A stretch of 64,000 nt of DNA from Cupriavidus yeoncheonensis (GTDB lineage Bacteria; Pseudomonadota; Gammaproteobacteria; Burkholderiales; Burkholderiaceae). Below the pieces are notes generated by a model. That model did no database searches. It was not told the DNA's origin and worked only from the letters and a program-made list of their open reading frames with translations. The position numbers and the translations under genes were made by a program. The stretch spans positions 1 through 64,000 of the forward strand of contig NZ_CAJPUY010000015.1 in the NCBI RefSeq assembly GCF_905397275.1, read 5' to 3'. Shown piece by piece: positions 9,572 to 19,834 of the stretch; within the stretch, counting starts at the first letter, position 1, and each line of letters opens with the position of its first letter.

Positions 9572-10687
9572 ATGACGCTTTCCCGCCTTACGTCCATTTC
9601 GCTGGCCGCCGTGCTGGCTACCCTTGGCGCTGCCGCCAACGCCGAAACCGTGAAGATCGCCATTGCCGGCCCGATGAGCGGCTCGGTTGCCCAGTATGGC
9701 GACATGGTCAAGGCCGGTGCGCTGACCGCCATCGAACAGATCAACGCAGCCGGCGGCGCCGGCGGCAACAAGTTCGAAGCGGTGCTGATGGACGACGCCT
9801 GCGAGCCGAAGCAGGCCGTGGCCGTGGCCAACAAGATCGTCAGCCAGGGCATCAAGTATGTGATCGGCCACGTGTGCTCGGGCTCGACCATCCCGGCTTC
9901 GGACATCTACGAGAACGAAGGCATCGTGATGGTCACGCCGTCGGCCACCGCGCCGCAGCTGACCGAGGTCAAGAAGCGCAAGTTCATCTTCCGCACCATC
10001 GGTCGCGACGACCAGCAGGGTCCCGCCGCCGCCCAGTACATCATCGGCAAGGTCAAGCCGAAGAAGGTTGCCGTGCTGCACGACAAGCAGTCGTACGGCC
10101 AGGGCATCGCGACTTCGGTGAAGAAGGACCTGGAAGCCGCGAAGATTCCGGTGGCCGTGTTTGAAGGCATCAACGCCGGCGATTCGGACTACTCCGCCGT
10201 CATCACCAAGCTGAAGTCGCAGGGCGTGGACTTCGTCTACTTCGGCGGCTACCACCCGGAAATGGGCCTGCTGATGCGCCAGGCGCGCGAGCAGGGCGTG
10301 AAGGCCACCTTCATGGGTCCCGAAGGCGTGGGCAACAAGGACGTGACCGCCATTGCCGGCCCGGCCTCCGAAGGCATGCTGGTGACGCTGCCGGCAGACT
10401 TCTCCGCCGACCCGGCCAACGCCGGCCTGGTGAAGGCGTTCGCCGACAAGAAGCGCGATGCCAACGGTCCGTTCCAGATGCCGTCCTACGCCGCCGTCAA
10501 GATCATTGGCGACGCCATCGCCGGCGCCAAGAGTACCGATCCGGCCAAGGTCGCGGCGTACATGCACAAGAACGCCTTCCAGACCCCGATCGGCAAGGTC
10601 GAGTACGACGACAAGGGCGACCTGAAGTCCTTCAAGTTCGTGGTCTACACCTGGCACAAGGACGCCAGCAAGACCGCCGCCAACTAA
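9572..10687 (+). CDS. livK: Branched-chain amino acid ABC transporter, periplasmic binding protein
   Basis: This is the periplasmic substrate-binding component of a HAAT-family importer, 371 residues. A signal peptide of about 24 residues ends at AAANA, followed by the mature start ETVKIAIAGPMSGSVAQYGD, characteristic of LivJ/LivK. HVCSGSTIPASDIYENEGIVMVTPSATAP is the usual ligand-cleft region. GAGGAG precedes ATG 9572 at good spacing. It is the first gene of livKHMGF and is separated from livH by a strong hairpin. Leu/Ile/Val is the likely ligand, but related proteins bind amides or aromatic acids. Confidence 0.93.
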   Translation: MTLSRLTSISLAAVLATLGAAANAETVKIAIAGPMSGSVAQYGDMVKAGALTAIEQINAAGGAGGNKFEAVLMDDACEPKQAVAVANKIVSQGIKYVIGHVCSGSTIPASDIYENEGIVMVTPSATAPQLTEVKKRKFIFRTIGRDDQQGPAAAQYIIGKVKPKKVAVLHDKQSYGQGIATSVKKDLEAAKIPVAVFEGINAGDSDYSAVITKLKSQGVDFVYFGGYHPEMGLLMRQAREQGVKATFMGPEGVGNKDVTAIAGPASEGMLVTLPADFSADPANAGLVKAFADKKRDANGPFQMPSYAAVKIIGDAIAGAKSTDPAKVAAYMHKNAFQTPIGKVEYDDKGDLKSFKFVVYTWHKDASKTAAN

Positions 10688-10706
10688 TCCCGGCACTTCC
10701 TCCGAA

Positions 10707-10742
10707 GCCATCCCGCGCCCTCAAAAGGGGCTGCGGGATGGC
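10707..10742 (+). terminator. Intra-operon hairpin between livK and livH
   Basis: GCCATCCCGC (10707-10716) pairs perfectly with GCGGGATGGC (10733-10742), with a further GCCC/GGGG pairing inside the loop. It lacks a T tract, so it is more likely a partial attenuator or 3' mRNA stabiliser that raises binding-protein levels than a full terminator. Confidence 0.6.
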
Positions 10743-10789
10743 CTGCTTTCGGGCTTCGGTCTGGGCTTCGATTTCCTGAGGCTTTCCCC

Positions 10790-11716
10790 ATGAACGAATT
10801 TCTTCCACAGTTCACCCAGCAGCTGGTCAACGGCCTGACGCTGGGTGCGATCTATGCGCTGATCGCCATTGGCTACACGATGGTCTACGGCATCATCGGC
10901 ATGATCAATTTCGCCCACGGCGAGATCTACATGATCGGCGCCTACGTGGGCCTGGTCACCCTGACCGCCATCGGCGTGCAGGCCGGCTATCCCTTGCCGC
11001 TCGTGCTGGGTGCCGCGCTGCTGGTTTCCGTCGTGGTCACCGGCTGCTATGGCTTCGCGGTCGAGCGCGTGGCGTATCGCCCCTTGCGCGGCGGGCCGCG
11101 GCTGGTGCCGCTGATCTCGGCCATCGGCATGTCGATTTTCCTGCAGAACTACGTGCAGATCGGGCAGGGTGCGCGCGACGTGTCCGTGCCGATCCTGATC
11201 TCGGGCGCCATCGAATTCCAGATGGGCGGCGACTTCGTCGTCACCGTGCCGTATTCCCGCCTGCTGATCGTTGGCGTGACGCTGGTGCTGATGATCGCGC
11301 TGACGCTCTTCATCGGCCATTCGCGCATGGGCCGCGCCTGCCGCGCGTGCGCCGAAGACATGCGCATGGCGAACCTGCTCGGTATCGACACCAACCGCGT
11401 GATCTCGTTCACGTTCGTGCTCGGCGCGATGCTGGCGGCGGTCGGCGGCGTGCTGATCGGGCTGACCATCGGCAAGCTCAATCCGTTCATCGGCTTCATT
11501 GCCGGCATCAAGGCGTTCACGGCCGCGGTGCTGGGCGGCATCGGCAGCATCCCGGGCGCCATGCTTGGCGGCGTGCTGCTGGGGCTGGCCGAGACTTTCG
11601 CCTCCGGCTACATGCCGGCCGAATACAAGGACGTGGTGGCATTCAGCCTGCTGGTGCTGGTGCTGCTGTTCCGCCCGACCGGCCTGCTCGGCAAGCCGGA
11701 CGTGGAAAAGGTCTGA
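10790..11716 (+). CDS. livH: Branched-chain amino acid ABC transporter permease LivH
   Basis: This is the first inner-membrane permease of the liv importer, 308 residues with about eight hydrophobic segments. The N terminus [20 protein letters not shown] and the [14 protein letters not shown] motif are diagnostic for LivH. A late conserved stretch, [19 protein letters not shown], is the coupling region facing the ATPases. It lies 13 bases before livM. Confidence 0.95.
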   Translation: MNEFLPQFTQQLVNGLTLGAIYALIAIGYTMVYGIIGMINFAHGEIYMIGAYVGLVTLTAIGVQAGYPLPLVLGAALLVSVVVTGCYGFAVERVAYRPLRGGPRLVPLISAIGMSIFLQNYVQIGQGARDVSVPILISGAIEFQMGGDFVVTVPYSRLLIVGVTLVLMIALTLFIGHSRMGRACRACAEDMRMANLLGIDTNRVISFTFVLGAMLAAVGGVLIGLTIGKLNPFIGFIAGIKAFTAAVLGGIGSIPGAMLGGVLLGLAETFASGYMPAEYKDVVAFSLLVLVLLFRPTGLLGKPDVEKV

Positions 11717-11729
11717 GGGGGAACGCGAC

Positions 11730-12979
<1,250 letters not shown>

Positions 12980-12983
<4 letters not shown>

Positions 12984-13758
12984 CTAGTGTGCAACAAGCC
13001 GAACTGCTGAAAGTTTCCGGCCTGCAGATGCGCTTCGGCGGTCTGCTGGCGGTGGACGGTATCGAATTCGACGTGAAGCGCGACGAGGTCTTCGCGATCA
13101 TCGGCCCGAACGGCGCCGGCAAGACCACGGTGTTCAACTGCGTGGGCGGCTTCTACAAGCCGACGGCGGGCGAGGTCACGATGGATGGCCACGCCATCGC
13201 CGGGCTGCCGAGCCATATGGTGGCGCGCAAGGGCCTGGTGCGCACGTTCCAGAACATCCGCCTGTTCAAGAACCTGACCGTGGTGGAGAACTTGCTGGTG
13301 GCGCAACACCTGCAGGTGCAGTCGGGCCTTCTGCGCGGGCTGTTCGCCACGCCGGCCTACCGCCGCGCCGAACGCGAAGCGCTGCAGCGTGCCGCCGACT
13401 GGCTGGAACGCATGGGCCTGACCAAGGTCGCCAACCGCGAGGCGGGCACGCTGTCGTACGGCCACCAGCGCCGGCTGGAGATCGCGCGCTGCATGATCAC
13501 CAAGCCGCGCCTGCTGATGCTCGATGAGCCGGCCGCCGGCCTGAACCCGCAGGAGAAGATCGAGCTGTCGCAGCTGATCGACCAGTTGCGCAAGGAGTAC
13601 GGCATTGCCGTGCTGCTGATCGAGCACGATATGAGCCTGGTGATGGGCGTGTCGGACCGCATCCTGGTGATGGAGCACGGCAAGCCGATCGTGATCGGCA
13701 AGCCCGAGGAAGTGCGCAACGACCCGCGCGTGATCAAGGCCTACCTGGGAGAGGACTG

Positions 13759-13759
<1 letters not shown>
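12980..13759 (+). CDS. livG: Branched-chain amino acid ABC transporter ATP-binding protein LivG
   Basis: This is one of the two cytoplasmic ATPases that drive the liv importer, 259 residues. Walker A is GPNGAGKTT (residues 42-50) and the Q-loop region is [18 protein letters not shown]. The LivG-type signature is [13 protein letters not shown], followed by Walker [14 protein letters not shown]. The ATG overlaps the livM stop by four bases and its stop overlaps the livF ATG, so translation is coupled across three genes. Confidence 0.96.
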
Positions 13760-14460
<701 letters not shown>

Positions 14461-14462
14461 TC

Positions 14463-14500
14463 CTGCTCCCCTCGGTTCCCGTGCGGGAGCGAGGGGGCAG
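14463..14500 (+). terminator. Hairpin after livF, possible terminator
   Basis: CTGCTCCC and CTCG pair with CGAG and GGGGCAG, with a further TCCC/GGGA stem inside. It begins three bases after the livF stop. There is no T run, so it may end transcription weakly or protect the 3' end. Confidence 0.5.
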
Positions 14501-14781
14501 AAACGCTTTCGCCATCCGCGAAAGCCCCCTTTCGCCAATCGCGGCGCGGCGCAATGCTGTGCCGGGGCCGGCCTGCGCCGGTCCCGTGGCATAATCGCTT
14601 GAGAAGTCAAGCATCGCAAAAAGCGCTCGCTTCGGGCGGCTTCCGGCGTCATCATCGCCGTTGTCGTCACGGTGTCCTGCCCCCGGCAACGAGGCGGCCG
14701 GACAACAAAAGATCCCTGCAAACAACCTGCGCGGCACCGCGCCATTTCCACCGGAACTGGACGCTGGCCGCCCCCTGCATC
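14501..14781 (+). other. livF-leuC intergenic region
   Basis: This is the rest of a 321-base gap. I see only a weak -10-like CATAAT near 14591 and no clear -35. An open stretch rich in Val/Ile codons (about 14650-14680) has no start codon after its preceding stop, so I do not call a leader peptide. Confidence 0.5.
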
Positions 14782-16191
14782 ATGGCCAAGACGCTCTACG
14801 ACAAACTCTGGGATGACCACACCGTCCACGTCGAGGAAGACGGCACCACGCTGCTCTACATCGACCGCCACCTGCTGCATGAAGTCACCAGCCCGCAGGC
14901 GTTCGAAGGCCTGAAAATGGCGGAGCGCCCGGTGTGGCGCATCAGCGCCAACCTGGCGGTGTCGGACCACAACGTGCCCACGACTGATCGCACCCAGGGC
15001 ATCGCCGACCCGGTGTCCAAACTGCAGGTCGATACGCTGGACGCCAACTGCGACAGCTTCGGCATTACCCAGTTCAAGATGAACGATCATCGCCAGGGCA
15101 TCGTGCACGTGATCGGGCCGGAGCAGGGCGCCACGCTGCCGGGCATGACGGTGGTGTGCGGCGACTCGCATACCTCCACGCACGGGGCCTTCGGCGCGCT
15201 CGCGCACGGCATCGGCACGTCGGAAGTCGAACACGTGCTGGCCACGCAGACGCTGCTGGGCAAGAAGGCGAAGAACATGCTGGTCAGCGTGGAAGGCAAG
15301 CTGCCGCGCGGCTGCACCGCCAAGGACATCGTGCTGGCGATCATCGGCAAGATCGGCACGGCCGGCGGCACCGGCTACACCATCGAGTTCGCCGGCTCCG
15401 CGATCCGCGACCTGACCATGGAAGGCCGCATGACGGTCTGCAACATGGCCATCGAAGCCGGCGCGCGAGCGGGGCTGGTGGCGGTGGACAACGTCACGCT
15501 CGAATACGTGAAGGGCCGCCCGTACGCACCGCAGGGCGTGGAGTGGGAGCAGGCCGTGGGCTACTGGCGCACGCTGCATTCGGACGCCGGCGCCAAGTTC
15601 GACCAGGTGGTGGAACTGCGTGCCGAAGAGATCCGCCCGCAGGTGACCTGGGGCACCTCGCCCGAGATGGTGGTCAGCATCGAAGACCGCGTGCCGGACC
15701 CCGAGAAGGAAAAGGACCCGACCAGGCGCAACGCCATGGAGCGCGCGCTCGAATACATGAACCTGCAGCCCAACGTGCCGATGGAAAGCATCAAGGTTGA
15801 CAAGGTGTTCATTGGTTCCTGCACCAACAGCCGCATCGAGGACATGCGCGCCGCCGCGTGGGTGGTGCAGAAGCTGGGCCGCAAGGTCGCGTCCAACGTG
15901 AAGCTGGCGATGGTGGTGCCGGGTTCGGGCCTGGTCAAGGAACAGGCAGAGCGCGAAGGGCTGGACAAGGTCTTCAAGGCCGCGGGTTTCGAGTGGCGCG
16001 AGCCGGGCTGCTCGATGTGCCTGGCCATGAATGCCGACCGCCTGGATCCGGGCGAGCGCTGCGCGTCGACGTCGAACCGCAACTTCGAAGGCCGGCAGGG
16101 CGCGGGTGGCCGCACTCACCTGGTGAGCCCGGCGATGGCTGCCGCGGCTGCCATCGAAGGCCATTTCGTCGATATCCGCAAGCTCGGTTGA
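14782..16191 (+). CDS. leuC: 3-isopropylmalate dehydratase large subunit
   Basis: This aconitase-family subunit isomerises 2- to 3-isopropylmalate in leucine synthesis together with LeuD. It has 469 residues. The [4Fe-4S] ligands are C347 in FIGSCTNSR and C410/C413 in GCSMC. Other motifs are [31 protein letters not shown] and the final [19 protein letters not shown] 14782 ([13 protein letters not shown]) matches the family start. It is followed within 8 bases by a small lipoprotein gene, then by leuD. Confidence 0.97.
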   Translation: MAKTLYDKLWDDHTVHVEEDGTTLLYIDRHLLHEVTSPQAFEGLKMAERPVWRISANLAVSDHNVPTTDRTQGIADPVSKLQVDTLDANCDSFGITQFKMNDHRQGIVHVIGPEQGATLPGMTVVCGDSHTSTHGAFGALAHGIGTSEVEHVLATQTLLGKKAKNMLVSVEGKLPRGCTAKDIVLAIIGKIGTAGGTGYTIEFAGSAIRDLTMEGRMTVCNMAIEAGARAGLVAVDNVTLEYVKGRPYAPQGVEWEQAVGYWRTLHSDAGAKFDQVVELRAEEIRPQVTWGTSPEMVVSIEDRVPDPEKEKDPTRRNAMERALEYMNLQPNVPMESIKVDKVFIGSCTNSRIEDMRAAAWVVQKLGRKVASNVKLAMVVPGSGLVKEQAEREGLDKVFKAAGFEWREPGCSMCLAMNADRLDPGERCASTSNRNFEGRQGAGGRTHLVSPAMAAAAAIEGHFVDIRKLG

Positions 16192-16198
16192 GGACGCG

Positions 16199-16330
16199 AT
16201 GAAACGGATCCTGATCGCATTGCTGGCATGCCTGGGCATGCTGCAGCTGGCTGGCTGCAATACCATGGCCGGCCTGGGCAAGGACACGCAGGCCGCCGGC
16301 AACTCCCTTGAGCGCGCGGCCAAGAAGTAA
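16199..16330 (+). CDS. Entericidin-like small lipoprotein
   Basis: This 43-residue product begins [15 protein letters not shown], followed by the lipobox LAGC (Cys20) and then [20 protein letters not shown]. The N-terminal signal, the lipobox and the G-x-G-x-D tail match the entericidin A/B family of tiny membrane lipoproteins. In E. coli that family is linked to stationary-phase lysis control. The gene sits in the same direction between leuC (7 bases before) and leuD (10 bases after), so it is transcribed with the leu genes. Its role here is unknown. Confidence 0.85.
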   Translation: MKRILIALLACLGMLQLAGCNTMAGLGKDTQAAGNSLERAAKK

Positions 16331-16340
16331 GGAAAGAGAC

Positions 16341-16991
16341 ATGGACAAGTTCACCGTACACAGCGGCCTCGTGGCCCCTCTCGACCGCGAGAACGTCGAC
16401 ACCGACGCCATCATCCCGAAGCAGTTCCTGAAGTCGATCCAGCGCACCGGCTTTGGCCCGAACCTGTTCGACGAGTGGCGCTACAAGGACGTCGGCGAGC
16501 CCGGCATGGACAACAGCAAGCGTCCGCTGAACCCGGACTTCGTGCTGAACCAGCCGCGCTACCAGGGCGCGTCGATCCTGCTGGCGCGCCGCAACTTCGG
16601 CTGCGGCAGCTCGCGCGAGCACGCTCCCTGGGCGCTGACGCAATACGGCTTCCGCGCCGTGATCGCGCCGAGCTTTGCCGACATCTTCTTCAACAACTGC
16701 TACAAGAACGGCCTGCTGCCGGTGGTGCTGAGCGAGTTGCAGGTCGACCACCTGATCAACGAGACCAATGCCTTCAACGGCTACAAGCTGACCATCGACC
16801 TGGACAAGCAAGTCGTGATCACGCCGGGCGGCGAGGCCTACAGCTTCGATATCGCTCCGTTCCGCAAGTACTGCATGCTGAACGGCTTCGACGACATCGG
16901 CCTGACGCTGCGTCATGCCGAGAAGATCAAGACGTATGAAGCCGAACGCGTGGCGAAGATGCCGTGGCTGAACAACCGCCTGGTCGGGTGA
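16341..16991 (+). CDS. leuD: 3-isopropylmalate dehydratase small subunit
   Basis: This swivelling-domain partner of LeuC has 216 residues. Family motifs are the N-terminal [20 protein letters not shown], the active-site loop [15 protein letters not shown] and [20 protein letters not shown] 16341 has a good GGAAAGAG ribosome site; an upstream alternative would overlap the lipoprotein gene. leuB follows after 34 bases. Confidence 0.97.
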   Translation: MDKFTVHSGLVAPLDRENVDTDAIIPKQFLKSIQRTGFGPNLFDEWRYKDVGEPGMDNSKRPLNPDFVLNQPRYQGASILLARRNFGCGSSREHAPWALTQYGFRAVIAPSFADIFFNNCYKNGLLPVVLSELQVDHLINETNAFNGYKLTIDLDKQVVITPGGEAYSFDIAPFRKYCMLNGFDDIGLTLRHAEKIKTYEAERVAKMPWLNNRLVG

Positions 16992-17025
16992 GCGCGGCAG
17001 CAGAAATCAAACGAGGAAAAACAGC

Positions 17026-18093
17026 ATGAAGATCGCAGTCCTGCCGGGTGACGGCATCGGTCCGGAAATCGTTGCCGAGGCCGTCAAGGTCCTGAACGCC
17101 CTCGACGAAAAGTTCGAGATGGAAACCGCCCCGGTGGGCGGCGCCGGTTACGAGGCCGAAGGCCATCCGCTGCCGGAAAACACGCTGAAGCTCGCCAAGG
17201 AGGCCGACGCCATCCTGTTCGGCGCCGTGGGCGACTGGAAGTACGACAGCCTGGAGCGCGCGCTGCGCCCCGAGCAGGCCATCCTGGGCCTGCGCAAGCA
17301 CCTGCAGCTGTTCGCCAACTTCCGCCCGGCCATCTGCTACCCGGAACTGACCGGCGCATCGAGCCTGAAGCCGGAACTGGTGGCGGGCCTCGACATCCTG
17401 ATCGTGCGCGAGTTGAATGGCGACATCTACTTCGGCCAGCCGCGCGGCGTGCGCGAGGCGCCGGACGGCCTGTTCAAGGGCGCCCGCGAAGGCTTTGACA
17501 CCATGCGCTACAGCGAACCGGAAATCCGCCGCATCGCGCACGTGGCGTTCCAGGCAGCGGCCAAGCGCGGCAAAAAGCTGTGCAGCGTGGACAAGGCTAA
17601 CGTGCTGGAGACCTTCCAGTTCTGGAAGGACATCGTGATCGACGTCAGCAAGGAATATCCGGACGTCGAGCTGTCGCACATGTATGTCGACAACGCCGCG
17701 ATGCAGCTGGTCAAGGCGCCCAAGAGCTTCGACGTGATCGTGACCGGCAATATGTTCGGCGACATCCTGTCGGACGAGGCCGCCATGCTGACCGGTTCGA
17801 TCGGCATGCTGCCGTCGGCATCGCTCGATGCGAACAACAAGGGCCTGTACGAGCCGTCGCACGGCTCGGCGCCCGACATTGCCGGCAAGGGCATCGCCAA
17901 TCCGCTGGCTACGATCCTGTCGGCCGCGATGATGCTGCGCTACTCGCTGGACAAGGCCGAACAGGCCGACCGCATCGAGAACGCCGTCAAGAAGGTGCTG
18001 GCCCAGGGCTACCGCACGGCCGACATTGTCACGCCGGGCTGCAAGCAGGTCGGCACGCGTGAAATGGGCGAAGCCGTACTGGCCGCTCTGTAA
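17026..18093 (+). CDS. leuB: 3-isopropylmalate dehydrogenase
   Basis: This enzyme catalyses NAD-dependent oxidative decarboxylation of 3-isopropylmalate, the third step specific to leucine. It has 355 residues. The N terminus is [34 protein letters not shown] holds the substrate arginines, DKANVLET holds the catalytic Lys, and the NAD/metal region is [15 protein letters not shown] with [18 protein letters not shown]. It is the last leu gene, followed by a strong terminator. Confidence 0.98.
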   Translation: MKIAVLPGDGIGPEIVAEAVKVLNALDEKFEMETAPVGGAGYEAEGHPLPENTLKLAKEADAILFGAVGDWKYDSLERALRPEQAILGLRKHLQLFANFRPAICYPELTGASSLKPELVAGLDILIVRELNGDIYFGQPRGVREAPDGLFKGAREGFDTMRYSEPEIRRIAHVAFQAAAKRGKKLCSVDKANVLETFQFWKDIVIDVSKEYPDVELSHMYVDNAAMQLVKAPKSFDVIVTGNMFGDILSDEAAMLTGSIGMLPSASLDANNKGLYEPSHGSAPDIAGKGIANPLATILSAAMMLRYSLDKAEQADRIENAVKKVLAQGYRTADIVTPGCKQVGTREMGEAVLAAL

Positions 18094-18107
18094 GTCACAA
18101 TCCGGGA

Positions 18108-18137
18108 AAGGCGCTGCGCGGCAGCGCCTTTTCTTTT
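18108..18137 (+). terminator. Intrinsic terminator of the leuC-leuB operon
   Basis: AAGGCGCTGC (18108-18117) pairs with GCAGCGCCTT (18121-18130) around a three-base loop, followed by TTCTTTT. Confidence 0.93.
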
Positions 18138-18194
18138 ATTTGTCCCCGATTTTCCACGCTGCGGCGGCGCCGCAAATTCGTGTAGACTCTGCCA

Positions 18195-18326
18195 ATGGCC
18201 CGATTTTCCCAGTCCACCCTGACTGCTGTTGCTGCCCTGACCGCTACCCGCGGCCCGGTCGGCACGATTTCGCTCGGCCAGACCGCAACGACGATTAAAA
18301 CTATTATCAAAACCGCGATCGCCTAG
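18195..18326 (+). CDS. Putative Thr/Ile-rich leader peptide of asd
   Basis: This 43-codon frame from ATG 18195 ends 89 bases before asd. It holds ten Thr and five Ile, and its last part reads QTATTIKTIIKTAIA. The Lys codons are AAA and several Thr/Ile codons are ACG, ACT or ATT, which are uncommon choices in this GC-rich DNA. Asd feeds Lys, Thr, Met and Ile synthesis, so a Thr/Ile/Lys-rich peptide directly upstream resembles an attenuation leader such as ThrL. There is no Shine-Dalgarno sequence. A TAGACT box at 18183-18188 would place the transcript start at or near the ATG (leaderless), but no -35 is clear. Function is inferred from composition and position only. Confidence 0.5.
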   Translation: MARFSQSTLTAVAALTATRGPVGTISLGQTATTIKTIIKTAIA

Positions 18327-18349
18327 ATCCGTTCGTCGTGCCTGCCCGT

Positions 18350-18392
18350 CTTCCCCGCGCAGCCACGCCGGGCGAGGAAAATGGCGGGGAAG
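18350..18392 (+). promoter_or_regulatory. Hairpin between asd leader peptide and asd
   Basis: CTTCCCCGC (18350-18358) pairs perfectly with GCGGGGAAG (18384-18392), with a 25-base loop. It is followed by TAAAAATC rather than T residues, so it is not a classical terminator. It ends about 11 bases before the GAGG ribosome site of asd (18404-18408). Confidence 0.5.
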
Positions 18393-18415
18393 TAAAAATC
18401 ACATCGAGGTAAATC

Positions 18416-19552
18416 ATGATTGTAGGTCTCGTCGGTTGGCGGGGAATGGTCGGCAGCGTCCTGATGCAGCGCATGCAGGAAGAGCGTGACTTCGACCATA
18501 TCGAGCCCGTCTTCTTCAGCACGTCCAATGCCGGCGGCAAGGCGCCCGCCATGGCCAAGAACGAAACCACGCTCAAGGATGCCAACGACATCGAGGCACT
18601 GAAGAAGTGCGACGTGGTGCTGACCGCCCAGGGCGGCGACTACACCAATGAAGTCTTCCCCAAGCTGCGCGCGGCTGGCTGGAAGGGCTACTGGATCGAC
18701 GCGGCTTCGTCGCTGCGCATGAAGGACGATGCCATCATCGTGCTGGATCCGGTGAACCAGGGTGTGATCAAGGATGCCCTGTCCAAGGGCGTGAAGAATT
18801 TCATCGGCGGCAACTGCACGGTCAGCTGCATGCTGATCGGCCTCGGCGGCCTGTTCCAGGCCGACATGGTCGAGTGGATGACCTCGATGACCTACCAGGC
18901 TGCCTCGGGCGGCGGTGCGCAGCATATGCGCGAACTGCTGACGCAGTTCGGCACGCTGAACGCGTCGGTCAAGCCGCTGCTGGACAACCCGGCATCGGCC
19001 ATCCTGGAAATCGACCGCCAGATCCTGGCGACGCAGCACGGCCTGTCCGCCGAGGAAACCAAGCAGTTCGGCGTGCCGCTGGCCGGCAACCTGATTCCCT
19101 GGATCGACAAGGACCTGGGCAACGGCCAGTCGAAGGAAGAATGGAAGGGCGGCGCCGAGACCAACAAGATCCTTGGCCGCGGCGAAGGTTTCCTGGGTGC
19201 CACGGGCGCGACCCCGATCGCCGTGGACGGCCTGTGCGTGCGCATCGGCGCCATGCGCTGCCATTCGCAGGCGCTGACCATCAAGCTGCGCAAGGACGTG
19301 CCGCTGGACGAGATCGAAGGCATGCTCGCCGCGCACAACCAGTGGGCCAAGGTCGTGCCGAACACGCGCGAGTCCAGCATGACGGACCTGACCCCGGCTG
19401 CGGTGACCGGCACGCTGACCATTCCGGTCGGCCGCCTGCGCAAGATGCAGATGGGCGGCGAGTACCTCTCCGCCTTCACGGTGGGCGACCAGCTGCTGTG
19501 GGGCGCGGCCGAGCCGCTGCGCCGTATGCTGCGCATTCTGATCGAGTCCTGA
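18416..19552 (+). CDS. asd: Aspartate-semialdehyde dehydrogenase
   Basis: This enzyme reduces aspartyl phosphate to aspartate semialdehyde, the branch point for Lys/diaminopimelate, Thr, Met and Ile. It has 378 residues. The NADP-binding start is [19 protein letters not shown]. The catalytic cysteine is C134 in [10 protein letters not shown], and H283 lies in [15 protein letters not shown]. The sequence belongs to the Gram-negative (E. coli type) group. It is transcribed apart from leuB by a terminator, with a possible leader peptide upstream and fimV downstream, as in Pseudomonas. Confidence 0.97.
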   Translation: MIVGLVGWRGMVGSVLMQRMQEERDFDHIEPVFFSTSNAGGKAPAMAKNETTLKDANDIEALKKCDVVLTAQGGDYTNEVFPKLRAAGWKGYWIDAASSLRMKDDAIIVLDPVNQGVIKDALSKGVKNFIGGNCTVSCMLIGLGGLFQADMVEWMTSMTYQAASGGGAQHMRELLTQFGTLNASVKPLLDNPASAILEIDRQILATQHGLSAEETKQFGVPLAGNLIPWIDKDLGNGQSKEEWKGGAETNKILGRGEGFLGATGATPIAVDGLCVRIGAMRCHSQALTIKLRKDVPLDEIEGMLAAHNQWAKVVPNTRESSMTDLTPAAVTGTLTIPVGRLRKMQMGGEYLSAFTVGDQLLWGAAEPLRRMLRILIES

Positions 19553-19626
19553 TCCCCGGAATCGACCTTCCGAGGCCTGGCGGCTTTCGTTGCGGCCAGG
19601 CAACAGATACCACGGCTTTGCCCGCG

Positions 19627-19652
19627 ACGCCGCGCCCATGCGCGGCGTTGTT
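19627..19652 (+). terminator. Probable asd terminator
   Basis: ACGCCGCGC (19627-19635) pairs with GCGCGGCGT (19640-19648) around a four-base loop, followed by TGTT. The T tract is short, so the strength is uncertain. Confidence 0.6.
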
Positions 19653-19834
19653 ACATCTGAGCGCCTATTTCTCCGGGCGATGCGTCACAATACGCCGGCA
19701 TGCGTCTGCGTGCCGGCCCTCGCGTCGGCACTCGGGGTGCAATCTGGCGACGGGCGCACGAGAATGCCCGCTAGCCGGAGCGAATGCTTTGGGGTCGGGT
19801 TTCTATCGCTACTAAAACCATAACGGAGCACAAG

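Noticed and set aside
14650-14700. Val/Ile-rich reading frame ahead of leuC, resembling a leucine leader peptide
   Set aside because: The frame has a stop just upstream and no start codon before the Val/Ile stretch, and there is no Leu codon run.
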